Positions 9,208-18,144 are shown, counted from the stretch's first letter. The stretch is 64,000 nucleotides of DNA from Paeniglutamicibacter psychrophenolicus (GCF_030812255.1 NZ_JAUSSH010000013.1:62001-126000); one strand, 5' to 3'. Numbers and translations are program-made. The notes: generated from the sequence alone by a model not told the origin.

Positions 9208-9538
9208 CACGCCTCAAATCTAGTACGGCCACCACCGGCGAAGCCAAAGCGGAAGCCGGGCCCGCGTGTGACAAAGACCCCGCAACGGGCCAAGAAACAC
9301 CCTTGTCACGATGGGACAAACCTGTTAGCGGGAGCCGTAAAACGGGTGCTTGTGACCAAGCACTCAAGGAAGCCAAGGTATTTGCAACACGGGACCCTTG
9401 TTTACGTGAACGTAACATGAAAACCTTGTTAGGCAGTCGTTCGGGTATGGCAATTTTCCCGCCACACTGCTTTTGCCCGGCCTCACGGCCCAGGGCGATC
9501 CCCCTCACTTTTCCTACCCCCAAGGAGCATCAACAAGC
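9208..9538. promoter_or_regulatory. whiB1 upstream region, gene-free
   Basis: About 330 bases between the divergent membrane-protein gene and whiB1, with no gene. It is markedly richer in A and T than its surroundings, as expected for a promoter, and contains the perfect palindrome at 9402-9415. whiB genes commonly have long, regulated leaders. Confidence 0.5.
9402..9415. promoter_or_regulatory. Perfect inverted repeat upstream of whiB1 (candidate operator)
   Basis: TTACGT-GA-ACGTAA: two 6-base arms around 2 bases, centred about 130 bases upstream of the whiB1 start. The regulator is not known. It does not match the CRP-type consensus TGTGA-N6-TCACA. Confidence 0.4.
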
Positions 9539-9787
9539 ATGGATTGGCGTAGCCGCGCGGCCTGTCTGGACAAGGACCCGGAACTCTTCTTCCCCGTCGG
9601 GAACACCGGACCGGCCCTGCTCCAGATTGAAGAAGCCAAGAGTGTCTGCCGACGGTGCCCCGTGGTGGACACGTGCTTGGCATGGGCCATCGAGTCCGGC
9701 CAGGATGCCGGGGTCTGGGGCGGAATGAGCGAAGACGAGCGCCGGGCGCTGAAGCGCCGGGCAGCACGGGCCCGTCGAGCCTCCTAG
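9539..9787 (+). CDS. whiB1: WhiB-family iron-sulfur transcription factor WhiB1
   Basis: A protein of 82 residues, starting at the ATG at 9539 with AAGGAG 11 bases upstream; the longer in-frame version has no such site. The four cluster-binding cysteines are at 9, 37, 40 and 46 (C-X27-CXXC-X5-C). The beta-turn GVWGG (about 61-65) and a basic tail (KRRAARARR) follow, the standard WhiB plan. The N-terminus DWRSRAAC and spacing fit WhiB1. Family knowledge: WhiB1 carries a nitric-oxide-sensitive [4Fe-4S] cluster and binds the principal sigma factor. The gene is monocistronic, with a strong hairpin just downstream. Confidence 0.93.
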   Translation: MDWRSRAACLDKDPELFFPVGNTGPALLQIEEAKSVCRRCPVVDTCLAWAIESGQDAGVWGGMSEDERRALKRRAARARRAS

Positions 9788-9817
9788 GTCGATTGGTGCT
9801 CCACAGCACAGCAAGGT

Positions 9818-9848
9818 GAGGGGTCGGTTCCACTGGAACCGACCCCTC
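9818..9848. terminator. Hairpin terminator after whiB1
   Basis: A perfect 14-bp stem (GAGGGGTCGGTTCC / GGAACCGACCCCTC) with a 3-base loop, 30 bases after the whiB1 stop. The following bases are only moderately T-rich. Confidence 0.75.
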
Positions 9849-9953
9849 GTCTGCTTCTGGGCCCCGATGCCCGCCGCACCGGCCGGGCAAGAACCACGTG
9901 CCGCCCGTGTGCCACACTCCCCCAAGTCCCCAACCACTGGTTACGATCGATAA

Positions 9954-12131
9954 GTGACAGCGCCACACACCGACCCCCGCCTGGGCACGATCCTCGATGA
10001 ACGCTATCGACTCGATGCCCGCATTGCCGACGGCGGCATGTCCACCGTCTACCGAGCCACGGACCTGCGGCTGCACCGCACGGTTGCCGTGAAGGTCCTG
10101 CACGCCCACCTGGCCTCCGATCCGGTCATCCTGGAACGCTTCGAGGCCGAGGCGATCATTGCCGCCGGGCTGACCCACGACAACATCGTGGGCATCCGCG
10201 ACCACCACGTCTCCGGGTCCACCGCGTACCTGGTCATGGAATTCGTGCGCGGGCTGAACCTGAGCCAGTCGCTGAAATCCCGTGGCCGCTACACCCCGCG
10301 CCAGGCGCTGGTGGTGCTGCAGGCGATCTGCACCGGGCTGTCGGTGGCGCACGAGGAAGGCATCGTGCACCGCGACATGAAGCCGGCCAACGTGCTGATT
10401 TCCGATGAGGGGCGCATCAAGGTCGCCGACTTCGGGCTGGCCCGGGCAGCCACCGCCCACACCAATGCCACCAACTTCCTCGGAACCGCCGCATACATCT
10501 CCCCCGAGCTGGCCAAGGGCGAACCGGCCGACGAACGCAGCGACATCTACGCCGTGGGCATCATCGCCTACGAGTTGCTCACCGGCCGCCAGCCCTTCTC
10601 CTCGGACAGCGCCTACGGGCTGGCGTTCAAGCACATCAACGACGACGTCCCGCCGCCCTCGGCGCTCGTGCCCGGGCTGTCGGGCGAGCTCGACGAGCTG
10701 GTCGCCTATTGCACCAACAAGGACCCCGGGGACCGGCCGCAGAACGCCTCGTTCCTGCTCAGCGACCTCAAGCAGATCCACGATTCGCTGTCCCCCGCGC
10801 AGTTGGACCTGGGCTCCGAGACCCTCGGCGGGCTCAAGGACCTGATCCCCCCGGCGACCTCCGCGCACACCTCGGTGCACGAGGCCCTGGCCCAGGCCCA
10901 GGAGTACCGCGATTCCGCCGCGGCCGGCCGGGCCGCCAACGGCGCCGACGCGACCATGGCATTGCCGGCAGCCTCCGGGGGTGCCGAGGGCCCCTCGGCC
11001 GAGGACGCCACCCGCGCGCTGGGCGTGCCCGGTGACCAGACCACCGTCCTGGGCGGCGCCGGACGCACCCGGGCCCTCGGCGAAAGCCGGGACCACGCCC
11101 AGGCCGGGCCGTCCCACACCGAAGCCATGGAGTCCGGGCCGCAGCGTCCGGTGTCCGCCCGGCAGGCCAGGAAAAACGCCAAGGCCGCAGCGATCGCGTG
11201 GAAGAAGGATGCGCAGATCCCGACGCACCAGCTGGCACCCCGGACCCCGGCGCGCCGCAAGTGGCTCCTCGGAATCCTGCTGGTGCTGCTGGCCTCGATC
11301 GTGGCCGCGGTCTCCCTGTTCTTCGGCATGGGCCCGGGCGCACCCTTCCAGATCCCGACGCTGAAGGGCGCCTCCGCCAGCCAGGCGGTCGACCAGCTGG
11401 CGGCCACCGGTGTGCAGGCAGGCACCCGCGAGGTATTCGACGACAAGCTTGAGCGTGGCCTCGTGGTTGGAAGTGAACCCGCCGCCGGGGAAACGATCCG
11501 TCGATTTCAGGGCCTGACGCTGATGGTCTCCAAGGGCCCCGAACTCTTTGCCGTCCCCAACCTGACCGGCCGCAAGCAGGCCGACGCCGAGGCCGATCTG
11601 AAGACGGCTTTCCTGGCAGCGGGCAAGGTCACGCGGAAGTACTCCGAAGAGGTCGCCAAGGGCGTGGTGCTGAAGCAGGATCCGGACTCCGGGGAGAAGC
11701 TGCGCCGCGGCACCAGGGTCGCGCTGGTCGTTTCGCGCGGCCCGGCGCCCGTGGACGTCCCCTCCCTGGCCGGGATGACGCCAAAGGCTGCCGATGCCGC
11801 ATTGGAGAAGGCCGGACTGAAGGGCAAGAACGCCGGCAAGGAATACAGCACCAGGGTGGAAGCCGGGCAGATCCTGTCGCAGAAGCCGGCCGGCGGGCAG
11901 CTGGAGCGCGGCTCGACGGTCGAATACGTCGTTTCGCGCGGTCCGCGGATGATCGAGGTGCCCGACATGCAGGGCCGCCAGCTGGCCCAGGCGCGCCGGG
12001 AGCTTGAGGCGCTGGGCTTCAAGGTCGAGGTCGAGGAGTTCCTCGGCGGGTTCTTCGGGACCGTTCGCTCCCAGTCACCCGCCGGCGGCAGCGCCCCGGA
12101 GGGTTCGACCATCAAGCTTGTGGTCGTCTAG
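9954..12131 (+). CDS. PASTA-domain Ser/Thr protein kinase
   Basis: A protein of 725 residues with a GTG start at 9954. The kinase domain spans about 18-280: invariant Lys47 (VAVKVL), the HRD catalytic motif at 139-141, DFG at 159-161 and an SPE motif. A variable Ala-rich linker follows (about 310-430), then one membrane helix (about 437-460) and four extracytoplasmic PASTA repeats (about 465-725). PASTA kinases sense muropeptides or lipid II and control growth and division. Its position next to aroG matches M. tuberculosis pknL, but PknL lacks PASTA repeats, so by architecture it is closer to PknB. It is a plausible kinase for the GarA homologue at 27698-28162. Confidence 0.92.
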   Translation: MTAPHTDPRLGTILDERYRLDARIADGGMSTVYRATDLRLHRTVAVKVLHAHLASDPVILERFEAEAIIAAGLTHDNIVGIRDHHVSGSTAYLVMEFVRGLNLSQSLKSRGRYTPRQALVVLQAICTGLSVAHEEGIVHRDMKPANVLISDEGRIKVADFGLARAATAHTNATNFLGTAAYISPELAKGEPADERSDIYAVGIIAYELLTGRQPFSSDSAYGLAFKHINDDVPPPSALVPGLSGELDELVAYCTNKDPGDRPQNASFLLSDLKQIHDSLSPAQLDLGSETLGGLKDLIPPATSAHTSVHEALAQAQEYRDSAAAGRAANGADATMALPAASGGAEGPSAEDATRALGVPGDQTTVLGGAGRTRALGESRDHAQAGPSHTEAMESGPQRPVSARQARKNAKAAAIAWKKDAQIPTHQLAPRTPARRKWLLGILLVLLASIVAAVSLFFGMGPGAPFQIPTLKGASASQAVDQLAATGVQAGTREVFDDKLERGLVVGSEPAAGETIRRFQGLTLMVSKGPELFAVPNLTGRKQADAEADLKTAFLAAGKVTRKYSEEVAKGVVLKQDPDSGEKLRRGTRVALVVSRGPAPVDVPSLAGMTPKAADAALEKAGLKGKNAGKEYSTRVEAGQILSQKPAGGQLERGSTVEYVVSRGPRMIEVPDMQGRQLAQARRELEALGFKVEVEEFLGGFFGTVRSQSPAGGSAPEGSTIKLVVV

Positions 12132-12218
12132 CACCAAGCCGCGGCCGCTGCCGCCGCGCTCCCCGTCGCGCCGGGTTCCGGGCTGCCGGACCTTTCAGCG
12201 ATCCACCGAAACGCCGAT

Positions 12219-12257
12219 GGCCGGGTTCCGCTCCCCCGAGGGGGAAGGAACCCGGCC
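12219..12257. terminator. Bidirectional hairpin between the kinase gene and aroG
   Basis: The arms GGCCGGGTTCC / GGAACCCGGCC, with an inner CCCC/GGGG pair, lie between the convergent kinase gene and aroG. No T-tract is present. It probably ends transcripts from both sides. Confidence 0.65.
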
Positions 12258-12281
12258 AATGTGCATGGGCCGAAGGTGGCG

Positions 12282-13679
12282 TTAGCCGCGCGGACCGCGT
12301 TTGGCCAGCGCACCGGAAACCAGGAAGGCCATCTCCAGGGACTGCTTGTGGTTCAGGCGCGGGTCGCAGACCGACTCGTAGAGGTCGTCGAACTGCTCCT
12401 GGCGGATCGGGTCGGCACCTCCCAGGCACTCGGCCACGTCGTCGCCGGTCATCTCCACATGCAGGCCGCCCGGGAAGGTGCCCAGCGCGTCGTGGACCTC
12501 GAAGAAGCCGCGGACCTCGTCCATGACGTCGTCGAAGCGGCGGGTCTTGTAGCCGTTCTCCGAGGTGACGGTGTTCCCGTGCATCGGGTCGGTGACCCAG
12601 AGGACCTGGGCGCCGGAGGCGGTGACCTTCTCCACCAGGTTCGGCAGCTTCTCGCGGATGTTGCCCGCTCCCATCCGGGTGATGAAGGTCAGGCGGCCCG
12701 GCTCGCGGTTCGGGTCGAGCTTGTCGATGAGCGCCAGGGCGTCCTCGGGGGTGGTGGTCGGGCCGAGCTTGACGCCGATCGGGTTGCGCACCCGCGAGAG
12801 GAAGTCCACGTGCGCGCCATCGAGCTGGCGGGTGCGCTCACCGATCCACAGGAAGTGGCCGGAAGTGTCGTAGGGCTGGGAGGTGCGCGAGTCGGTGCGG
12901 GTCAGCGCGCGCTCGTAGTCCAGCAGCAGGGCCTCGTGGGAGGCGAAGAACTCGGTGCGCTTCAGCGCCTCGAAGTCCGCGCCGCAGGCGTCCATGAACT
13001 TCACCGCGCGGTCGATCTCCCCGGCGAGCTGCTCGTAGGCGGTGTGCGCCGGGTTCGCCATGAAGCCCTTGTTCCAGGAGTGCACGCTGCGCAGGTCGGC
13101 AAAGCCGCCCTGGGTGAAGGCGCGGATCAGGTTCAGCGTGGCCGAGGAGGTGTTGTAGGCCTCGACCATGCGGCGCGGGTCGTGCGCGCGGGATTCGGGG
13201 GTGAAGTCGTAGCCGTTGACGATGTCGCCGCGGAAGGCCGGCAGCGTCACCCCGTCGCGGGTCTCGTCGTTGGAGGAACGCGGCTTGGCGAACTGGCCCG
13301 CCATGCGTCCCATCTTGATGACCGGCATCGAGGCGCCATAGGTCAGCACGACGGCCATCTGCAGGATGGTCTTCACGCGGGCGGAGATCTTGTCGGCGGT
13401 GGCGCCGTCGAAGGTCTCGGCGCAGTCGCCGCCCTGGAGCAGGAAGGCCTTGCCCTGGGCCGCGGCGGCCAGGCGATCGCGCAGGATGTCCACCTCGCCG
13501 GCGAAGACCAGCGGCGGGCGGGAACCGAGTTCGCGGACGGACTCGGCATAATGCGGGCTCTCGCTCCACGTCGGCTGCTGGGCGATGGGCAGGGTGCGCC
13601 AGATGTCCAGGGCGGGGTCCGCTGCCGGACCCGCCGGGGATTGTCCGGGCATTGAGGAAGTCGAAGATAGCTGAGTCAC
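12282..13679 (-). CDS. aroG: Class II 3-deoxy-7-phosphoheptulonate (DAHP) synthase
   Basis: A protein of 465 residues. It makes DAHP from phosphoenolpyruvate and erythrose 4-phosphate, the first step of the shikimate pathway. The sequence is the plant-like class II (AroAII) type, with LQGGDCAETF near residue 82, RMAGQFAKPRS, HWIGERTRQLDGAHVDF-type substrate loops and TDPMHGNT, a segment of the metal/PEP site. The start is a GTG at 13679. A TACCCT hexamer six bases upstream suggests a leaderless transcript. The enzyme is typically feedback-inhibited by aromatic amino acids. Confidence 0.95.
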   Translation of the reverse strand: MTQLSSTSSMPGQSPAGPAADPALDIWRTLPIAQQPTWSESPHYAESVRELGSRPPLVFAGEVDILRDRLAAAAQGKAFLLQGGDCAETFDGATADKISARVKTILQMAVVLTYGASMPVIKMGRMAGQFAKPRSSNDETRDGVTLPAFRGDIVNGYDFTPESRAHDPRRMVEAYNTSSATLNLIRAFTQGGFADLRSVHSWNKGFMANPAHTAYEQLAGEIDRAVKFMDACGADFEALKRTEFFASHEALLLDYERALTRTDSRTSQPYDTSGHFLWIGERTRQLDGAHVDFLSRVRNPIGVKLGPTTTPEDALALIDKLDPNREPGRLTFITRMGAGNIREKLPNLVEKVTASGAQVLWVTDPMHGNTVTSENGYKTRRFDDVMDEVRGFFEVHDALGTFPGGLHVEMTGDDVAECLGGADPIRQEQFDDLYESVCDPRLNHKQSLEMAFLVSGALAKRGPRG

Positions 13680-13773
13680 CCCTCTAGGGTAAACCGCCCC
13701 GGGGCCCGGCGGGCATTTTGCGCGTAACCGTCCGACTCGGGGCGTTCACAGTGCCGCGCACCGGCACCGGGCG

Positions 13774-14481
13774 CTACTTCTTCTTGCCGCTCGCGCGGCG
13801 CTCGGCATCCAGCTTCGCCTTCACCGTGGCGGCGTAGGTGTCCACGTATTCCTGCCCGGACAGGCGCATGATCGCGTACATGATCTCGTCCACCACCGAG
13901 CGCTGCACGAAGCGGTCCTCGCTCATCCCGGCGTAGCGGGAGAAGTCCAGCGGCTCGCCGATGATCATGCCCACGCGGCGGATGGTCGGCACCCGCTTGC
14001 CGATGGGCTGGACCTTGTCGGTGCCGATCATCGCGACCGGGATCACCGGGACCCCGGCCTCCAGCGCCAGCTTCGCGACCCCCAGCTTGCCGCGGTAGAG
14101 CCGGCCGTCGGGGCTGCGGGTGCCCTCGGGGTAGATGCCCAGCAGGGATCCGTCGACCAGCGCCTGGGCACCGGCACCGAGCGAGTTCGCGCTGGCGGCC
14201 CCGCCGGAGCGGTCCATCGGGATCTGGTTGATCATGCGGAAGAACCAGGCGGTGATCCGGCCCTTGGGGCCCTTGCCGGTGAAGTAGTCCATCTTCGCCA
14301 GGAAGATCACCGTGCGGTCCACGGCCACGGGCAGGAAGATCGAATCCGAGACCGAGAGGTGGTTGCTGGCCAGGATCGCGCCTCCCTCGGCCGGGATGTT
14401 CTCCAGCCCCTTGGCCCAGGGGCGGAAGAACACGTTCACCAGCGGCCCGACGATGAACCTCTTCATGAATTGGTAGAACAT
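13774..14481 (-). CDS. 1-acyl-sn-glycerol-3-phosphate acyltransferase (PlsC family)
   Basis: A protein of 235 residues. It carries the PlsC block I motif NHLSVSD (His41, Asp46) and block III PEGTRS (118-123), plus a hydrophobic N-terminus for membrane attachment and a basic C-terminus (RRASGKKK). It would acylate lysophosphatidate or a related glycolipid at the inner membrane. Gene order kinase-aroG-acyltransferase-...-fadD follows the M. tuberculosis Rv2176-Rv2187 region (Rv2182c is the counterpart). It is divergent from the esterase gene across 225 bases that contain an inverted repeat. Confidence 0.88.
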   Translation of the reverse strand: MFYQFMKRFIVGPLVNVFFRPWAKGLENIPAEGGAILASNHLSVSDSIFLPVAVDRTVIFLAKMDYFTGKGPKGRITAWFFRMINQIPMDRSGGAASANSLGAGAQALVDGSLLGIYPEGTRSPDGRLYRGKLGVAKLALEAGVPVIPVAMIGTDKVQPIGKRVPTIRRVGMIIGEPLDFSRYAGMSEDRFVQRSVVDEIMYAIMRLSGQEYVDTYAATVKAKLDAERRASGKKK

Positions 14482-14593
14482 TTCCGTGGGTGCCTTCCGG
14501 GCCGAGGTGCGGGGTGCGGTGGGGTGGTCGCGGTGTTCCCTCCGGAATCCGCGCGCCCGGGGCCCGCGGACCCGGCGGGGAATGCCGGGTTCT

Positions 14594-14610
14594 CAGTTAG
14601 GCTCTAACTG
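14594..14610. promoter_or_regulatory. Inverted repeat in the plsC/esterase divergent region
   Basis: CAGTTAG-GCT-CTAACTG: perfect 7-base arms around 3 bases, about 110 bases from the acyltransferase start and about 96 from the esterase start. The position and symmetry suit a dimeric repressor. No regulator gene is adjacent. Confidence 0.4.
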
Positions 14611-14706
14611 TAGGCAAAAAACGCCATCGGTCACACTCGGCACGACGCAGGCACCGGGTGCAGCTCCGCGGCGGACCTCCGATTCCCACCCAGGAGCACG
14701 CACCAG

Positions 14707-15474
14707 ATGCCAGAGACACCAGGGTCCGCCGGCCCCAATGCACCGTTCCACCACGACGGGACGAACGGCGAGGCGGTGTTGGTGCTGCACGGGTTCACGG
14801 CCGGGCCGGCCGGGCTGCTGCCGTGGGCCCGCGCCCTGGCCGGGGCCGGCTACACCGTTGACCTGCCGCTGCTGCCCGGGCACGGCACCAGTTGGCAGGA
14901 CCTGGCCGGCACCAGGTACACGCAGATCCTCGAGGCGGTGCACCAGGGGTACGCGGCGCTGGCCGCCACGCATTCACGCGTCTTTGTCGCGGGCCTGTCG
15001 ATGGGAGGTGCGCTGGCGCTGAACCTGGCCTCGACCCACGCGGTGGCCGGGCTTGCCCTGGTGAACCCGGGGCTGACCATCGCCTCCCCGCTGGCCCCGT
15101 TCACCGGGGCGCTGCGCTTCGTGGCGCCGAGCGTCGCGGCCATCGCCAACGACATCGCCAAGCCCGGCGGCAACGAGCACGCCTACGACCGCACCCCGGT
15201 GGCCGGGGTGCACGAGCTGCGCAAGCTTTTCAAGGCCACCGCCGCGCGGCTGGGATCCATCACCGCACCGGTGCTCGTGTTCCGCTCGGACACCGACCAC
15301 GTGGTGCCCGAATCCAGCCTTCAGGTGCTGCGCGCCGGACTCAAGCCCGGTGTCCACCTTGAGGTGAAACGGTTGACGCGCAGCTACCACGTGGCCACGC
15401 TTGACCATGAGGCGGAAGAGATTTTCGCCCGCACCATCGAGTTCTTTCAGGAAGTGGACACCAGCAGGCCATGA
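14707..15474 (+). CDS. Alpha/beta-hydrolase esterase/lipase
   Basis: A protein of 255 residues; the start has an AGGAG site a few bases upstream. Alpha/beta-hydrolase fold: HGF oxyanion motif (28-30), nucleophile elbow GLSMG with Ser98, an acid in FRSDTDHVVP and a catalytic His in SYHVATLD. This is the carboxylesterase/monoacylglycerol-lipase type. The substrate is probably a short or medium acyl ester; the neighbouring acyltransferase and fadD suggest lipid turnover. The stop overlaps the next gene's start (ATGA). Confidence 0.85.
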   Translation: MPETPGSAGPNAPFHHDGTNGEAVLVLHGFTAGPAGLLPWARALAGAGYTVDLPLLPGHGTSWQDLAGTRYTQILEAVHQGYAALAATHSRVFVAGLSMGGALALNLASTHAVAGLALVNPGLTIASPLAPFTGALRFVAPSVAAIANDIAKPGGNEHAYDRTPVAGVHELRKLFKATAARLGSITAPVLVFRSDTDHVVPESSLQVLRAGLKPGVHLEVKRLTRSYHVATLDHEAEEIFARTIEFFQEVDTSRP

Positions 15475-15971
15475 CCAACCCGTTTCACGAGCCGGCCGAA
15501 TCCGGCGATTCCGACGACGCCGTCTGGGAGGACCTGGTCCGCCGCCTGGAGGCGGACCCCGCCGCCGCCCCGGAGGCCCCCGACGCGCCCCCGGGCGACT
15601 CCCCCGGGCCCGATGCCCCCGGGACCGTGCTGCCCGGCGCCAACACGCCGCCGGCCGTGGACCCGCAGCTGTTCCGGATGCACCCGGCCCTCACCGGGCC
15701 GCGGGACTACGAGGCGTCCGAGGACGATGACGACGGCGCATTCATCCCCGAGGAACCCCCGGCACTTGGATCGGGAAACCCGCTGCTGACCCTGGCCTGG
15801 ACCTGCGCCGCGGGGGCGCCGATGGCGCTGTTGCTGCTGGCCATCTTCTGGCGCCGGGCGCCGATGCCGCTGTGGATCGGGCTGGTGGTCATCGCCGTTG
15901 CCGCCGCGGTGTTCCTCTTCGCCCGGTTGCCGCGGCACCGCCAGGACGACGACGACGGGGCGCGCGTCTAG
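15471..15971 (+). CDS. Acidic membrane protein, unknown
   Basis: A protein of 166 residues translationally coupled to the esterase (ATGA overlap). The first ~100 residues are Asp/Glu/Pro-rich and probably disordered, followed by two membrane helices (about 103-124 and 129-148) and a short basic-acidic tail. I do not recognise a family. The coupling suggests a shared role with the esterase. Confidence 0.65.
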   Translation: MTNPFHEPAESGDSDDAVWEDLVRRLEADPAAAPEAPDAPPGDSPGPDAPGTVLPGANTPPAVDPQLFRMHPALTGPRDYEASEDDDDGAFIPEEPPALGSGNPLLTLAWTCAAGAPMALLLLAIFWRRAPMPLWIGLVVIAVAAAVFLFARLPRHRQDDDDGARV

Positions 15972-16079
15972 CGCCGGCGTCCCCGGGCACCGTGCCGGCG
16001 CCCGCGACGGTCCCCGCACGGGCAGCGCAGCGCCGTACGGCGGCGGGGTTTGTTGCGAAGCCGGGCAAATACCCGTAAG

Positions 16080-16093
16080 TTACTAGTGAGTAA
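16080..16093. promoter_or_regulatory. Inverted repeat upstream of fadD (candidate operator)
   Basis: TTACT-AGTG-AGTAA, a perfect 5-base inverted repeat in a locally AT-richer stretch about 95 bases upstream of fadD. Long-chain acyl-CoA synthetase genes are often controlled by TetR-type repressors that bind such short palindromes. The regulator is not in the window. Confidence 0.4.
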
Positions 16094-16187
16094 ACAATGT
16101 GACCCGAACCACTAAGATGGGTGGTGAGGGGATCGATGGGGGTTGGCTGGCTCGCACCGCCCCGCCCCGGAACCGAAGGAGCGCAAA

Positions 16188-18002
16188 ATGCAGGAACTAG
16201 TAGTCCCTCCGCTGGTGGAGAACACTCCGCAGACCAACATCACCGACCTGCTCCTGCGCCACGCCCGCTCCGCGGCCGACCCGGCGCTGCTGGCCAAGCC
16301 CGGCCCGAACGGCACCTGGATCGACATCCCCGCCTCCGAATTCGCCGCCGACGCCGCGGCCCTGGCCAAGGGCTTCATCGCCTCCGGCATCGAACCGGGG
16401 GCCCGCATCGGCCTGATGGCCCGCACCCGCTACGAATGGACGCTGGTGGACTTCGCCATCTGGTTCGCCGGCTGCGTCACGGTCCCGGTCTACGAGACCT
16501 CCTCCCCCGGACAGGTCGCCTGGATCCTGGGCGACTCCCACGCGGTGGCCGCCGTCGTCGAGGCCCCGCACCACGAGAACGTTGTGCGCCAGGCGGCCCA
16601 CCAGGAAGGGCTCGACGAGCTGAAGCACGTCTGGCAGATCGAGGGCAACGGGCTTGACGCGCTGCGCACCGCGGGCAAGGACGTGGACGACGCGGTGCTC
16701 GAGGAACGCCGGAGTTCAGCCGGACTGGACTCGCTGGCCACCATCATCTACACCTCCGGGACCACCGGGCGGCCCAAGGGCTGCGAGCTGACCCACTCGA
16801 ACTTCGTGGAACTCAGCGACAACGCCGCCGCCGAGCTTCCCGAAGTCGTCTACCCGGGCGCGGCGACCATCATGTTCCTGCCGCTGGCCCACGTCTTCGC
16901 CCGCTACATCTCGGTGCTCGCCGTGGCCGGCGGGGTCAAGGTGGCCCACACCGCCGACGTGAAGAACCTGCTTCCGGATCTGCAGTCCTTCCAGCCCAAC
17001 TTCATCCTCGCCGTGCCGCGCGTGTTCGAGAAGGTGTACAACTCCTCGATGCTCAAGGCCGAGGACGCCGGGAAGGGCAAGATCTTCCACGCCGGCGCCG
17101 ACACCGCCATCGCCTTCTCGCGCGCCGAACAGGACGGCAAGGTGCCGCTGGGACTCAAGCTCAAGCACAAGCTCTTCGACGTGCTGCTCTACTCCAAGAT
17201 CCGCGCCGCCATGGGCGGGAAGGTCGTTCATGCCGTCTCCGGCGGCGCCCCGCTGGGCGAACGCCTGGGGCACTTCTTCCACGGCATCGGCCTGACGGTG
17301 CTGGAGGGCTACGGCCTGACCGAGACCACCGCCCCGATCACCGTGAACACCCCCAAGCACCTGAAGATCGGCACCGTGGGGCGCCCGTTGCCGGGCAACG
17401 GCGTGAGGATCGCCGCCGACGGGGAGATCCTGGCCAAGGGCTTCTGCGTGATGCGCGGCTACTACAACCGCCCGGACCTGACCGACGAGACCTTTGTCGA
17501 TGGCTGGTTCCGCACCGGGGACATCGGCGAGCTGGATGCCGACGGGTTCCTGAGGATCACCGGGCGCAAGAAGGAAATCATCGTCACCGCCAGCGGCAAG
17601 AACGTGATCCCCGCACAGCTCGAGGACCAGATCCGCGCCGACGCGCTGGTCTCCCAGTGCGTGGTGGTCGGCGATGCCCGTCCGTTCATCGCCGCGCTCA
17701 TCACCCTGGACGCGGAGGCGCTTCCGGGCTGGCTGGAACGCCACCAGCTGCCCGCCGGCACCACCGTCGCGCAGGCCGCGGAATTGCCGCAGGTCCGAGA
17801 CGCCATCGCCGCGCTGGTTCAGAAGGCCAACACCGCTGTCTCGCGGGCCGAGGCGATCAAGGAGTTCCGCATCGTGCCCACCGACTTCACCGAGGAATCG
17901 GGGCACCTGACCCCGTCGATGAAGATCAAGCGCGCCCAGGTGCTCAAGGACTACGATTCGGTGCTCGAGGAGATCTACTCCGCCGCCAAGCCGCGCGCCT
18001 AG
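16188..18002 (+). CDS. fadD: Long-chain fatty acid-CoA ligase (FadD)
   Basis: A protein of 604 residues, starting at the ATG at 16188 behind GAAGGAG. ANL-superfamily adenylating enzyme: P-loop YTSGTTGRPKG (about 188), GYGLTETTAP (about 380), hinge ITGRKKEIIVT (about 460) and the late conserved Lys near its end (MKIKRAQVLK). It activates fatty acids with ATP and CoA. The length and overall pattern fit FadD15-type enzymes, and FadD15 lies at the equivalent place in M. tuberculosis. It appears monocistronic and is followed by a strong bidirectional hairpin. Confidence 0.9.
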   Translation: MQELVVPPLVENTPQTNITDLLLRHARSAADPALLAKPGPNGTWIDIPASEFAADAAALAKGFIASGIEPGARIGLMARTRYEWTLVDFAIWFAGCVTVPVYETSSPGQVAWILGDSHAVAAVVEAPHHENVVRQAAHQEGLDELKHVWQIEGNGLDALRTAGKDVDDAVLEERRSSAGLDSLATIIYTSGTTGRPKGCELTHSNFVELSDNAAAELPEVVYPGAATIMFLPLAHVFARYISVLAVAGGVKVAHTADVKNLLPDLQSFQPNFILAVPRVFEKVYNSSMLKAEDAGKGKIFHAGADTAIAFSRAEQDGKVPLGLKLKHKLFDVLLYSKIRAAMGGKVVHAVSGGAPLGERLGHFFHGIGLTVLEGYGLTETTAPITVNTPKHLKIGTVGRPLPGNGVRIAADGEILAKGFCVMRGYYNRPDLTDETFVDGWFRTGDIGELDADGFLRITGRKKEIIVTASGKNVIPAQLEDQIRADALVSQCVVVGDARPFIAALITLDAEALPGWLERHQLPAGTTVAQAAELPQVRDAIAALVQKANTAVSRAEAIKEFRIVPTDFTEESGHLTPSMKIKRAQVLKDYDSVLEEIYSAAKPRA

Positions 18003-18021
18003 CACCTTCGCCGGCGGCAAC

Positions 18022-18069
18022 AAGGCGCCGTGGTGCGGACACCGGCCGGTGTCCGCCCCACGGCGCCTT
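18022..18069. terminator. Bidirectional terminator between fadD and mtr
   Basis: A long nested stem: outer arms AAGGCGCCGTGG / CCACGGCGCCTT and inner arms GCGGACACCGG / CCGGTGTCCGC. It lies between the convergent fadD and mycothione reductase genes. Confidence 0.8.
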
Positions 18070-18144
18070 CGCGTTCCCCCCGGCGCACGGCCCGGTGAAC
18101 GCCGGCAGGCCGGCCGGGGCCGCGGGCAGGCAGGGCCCCGCGTT

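Noticed and set aside
9402-9415. CRP/GlxR site at whiB1
   Set aside because: The palindrome TTACGT-N2-ACGTAA does not fit TGTGA-N6-TCACA.
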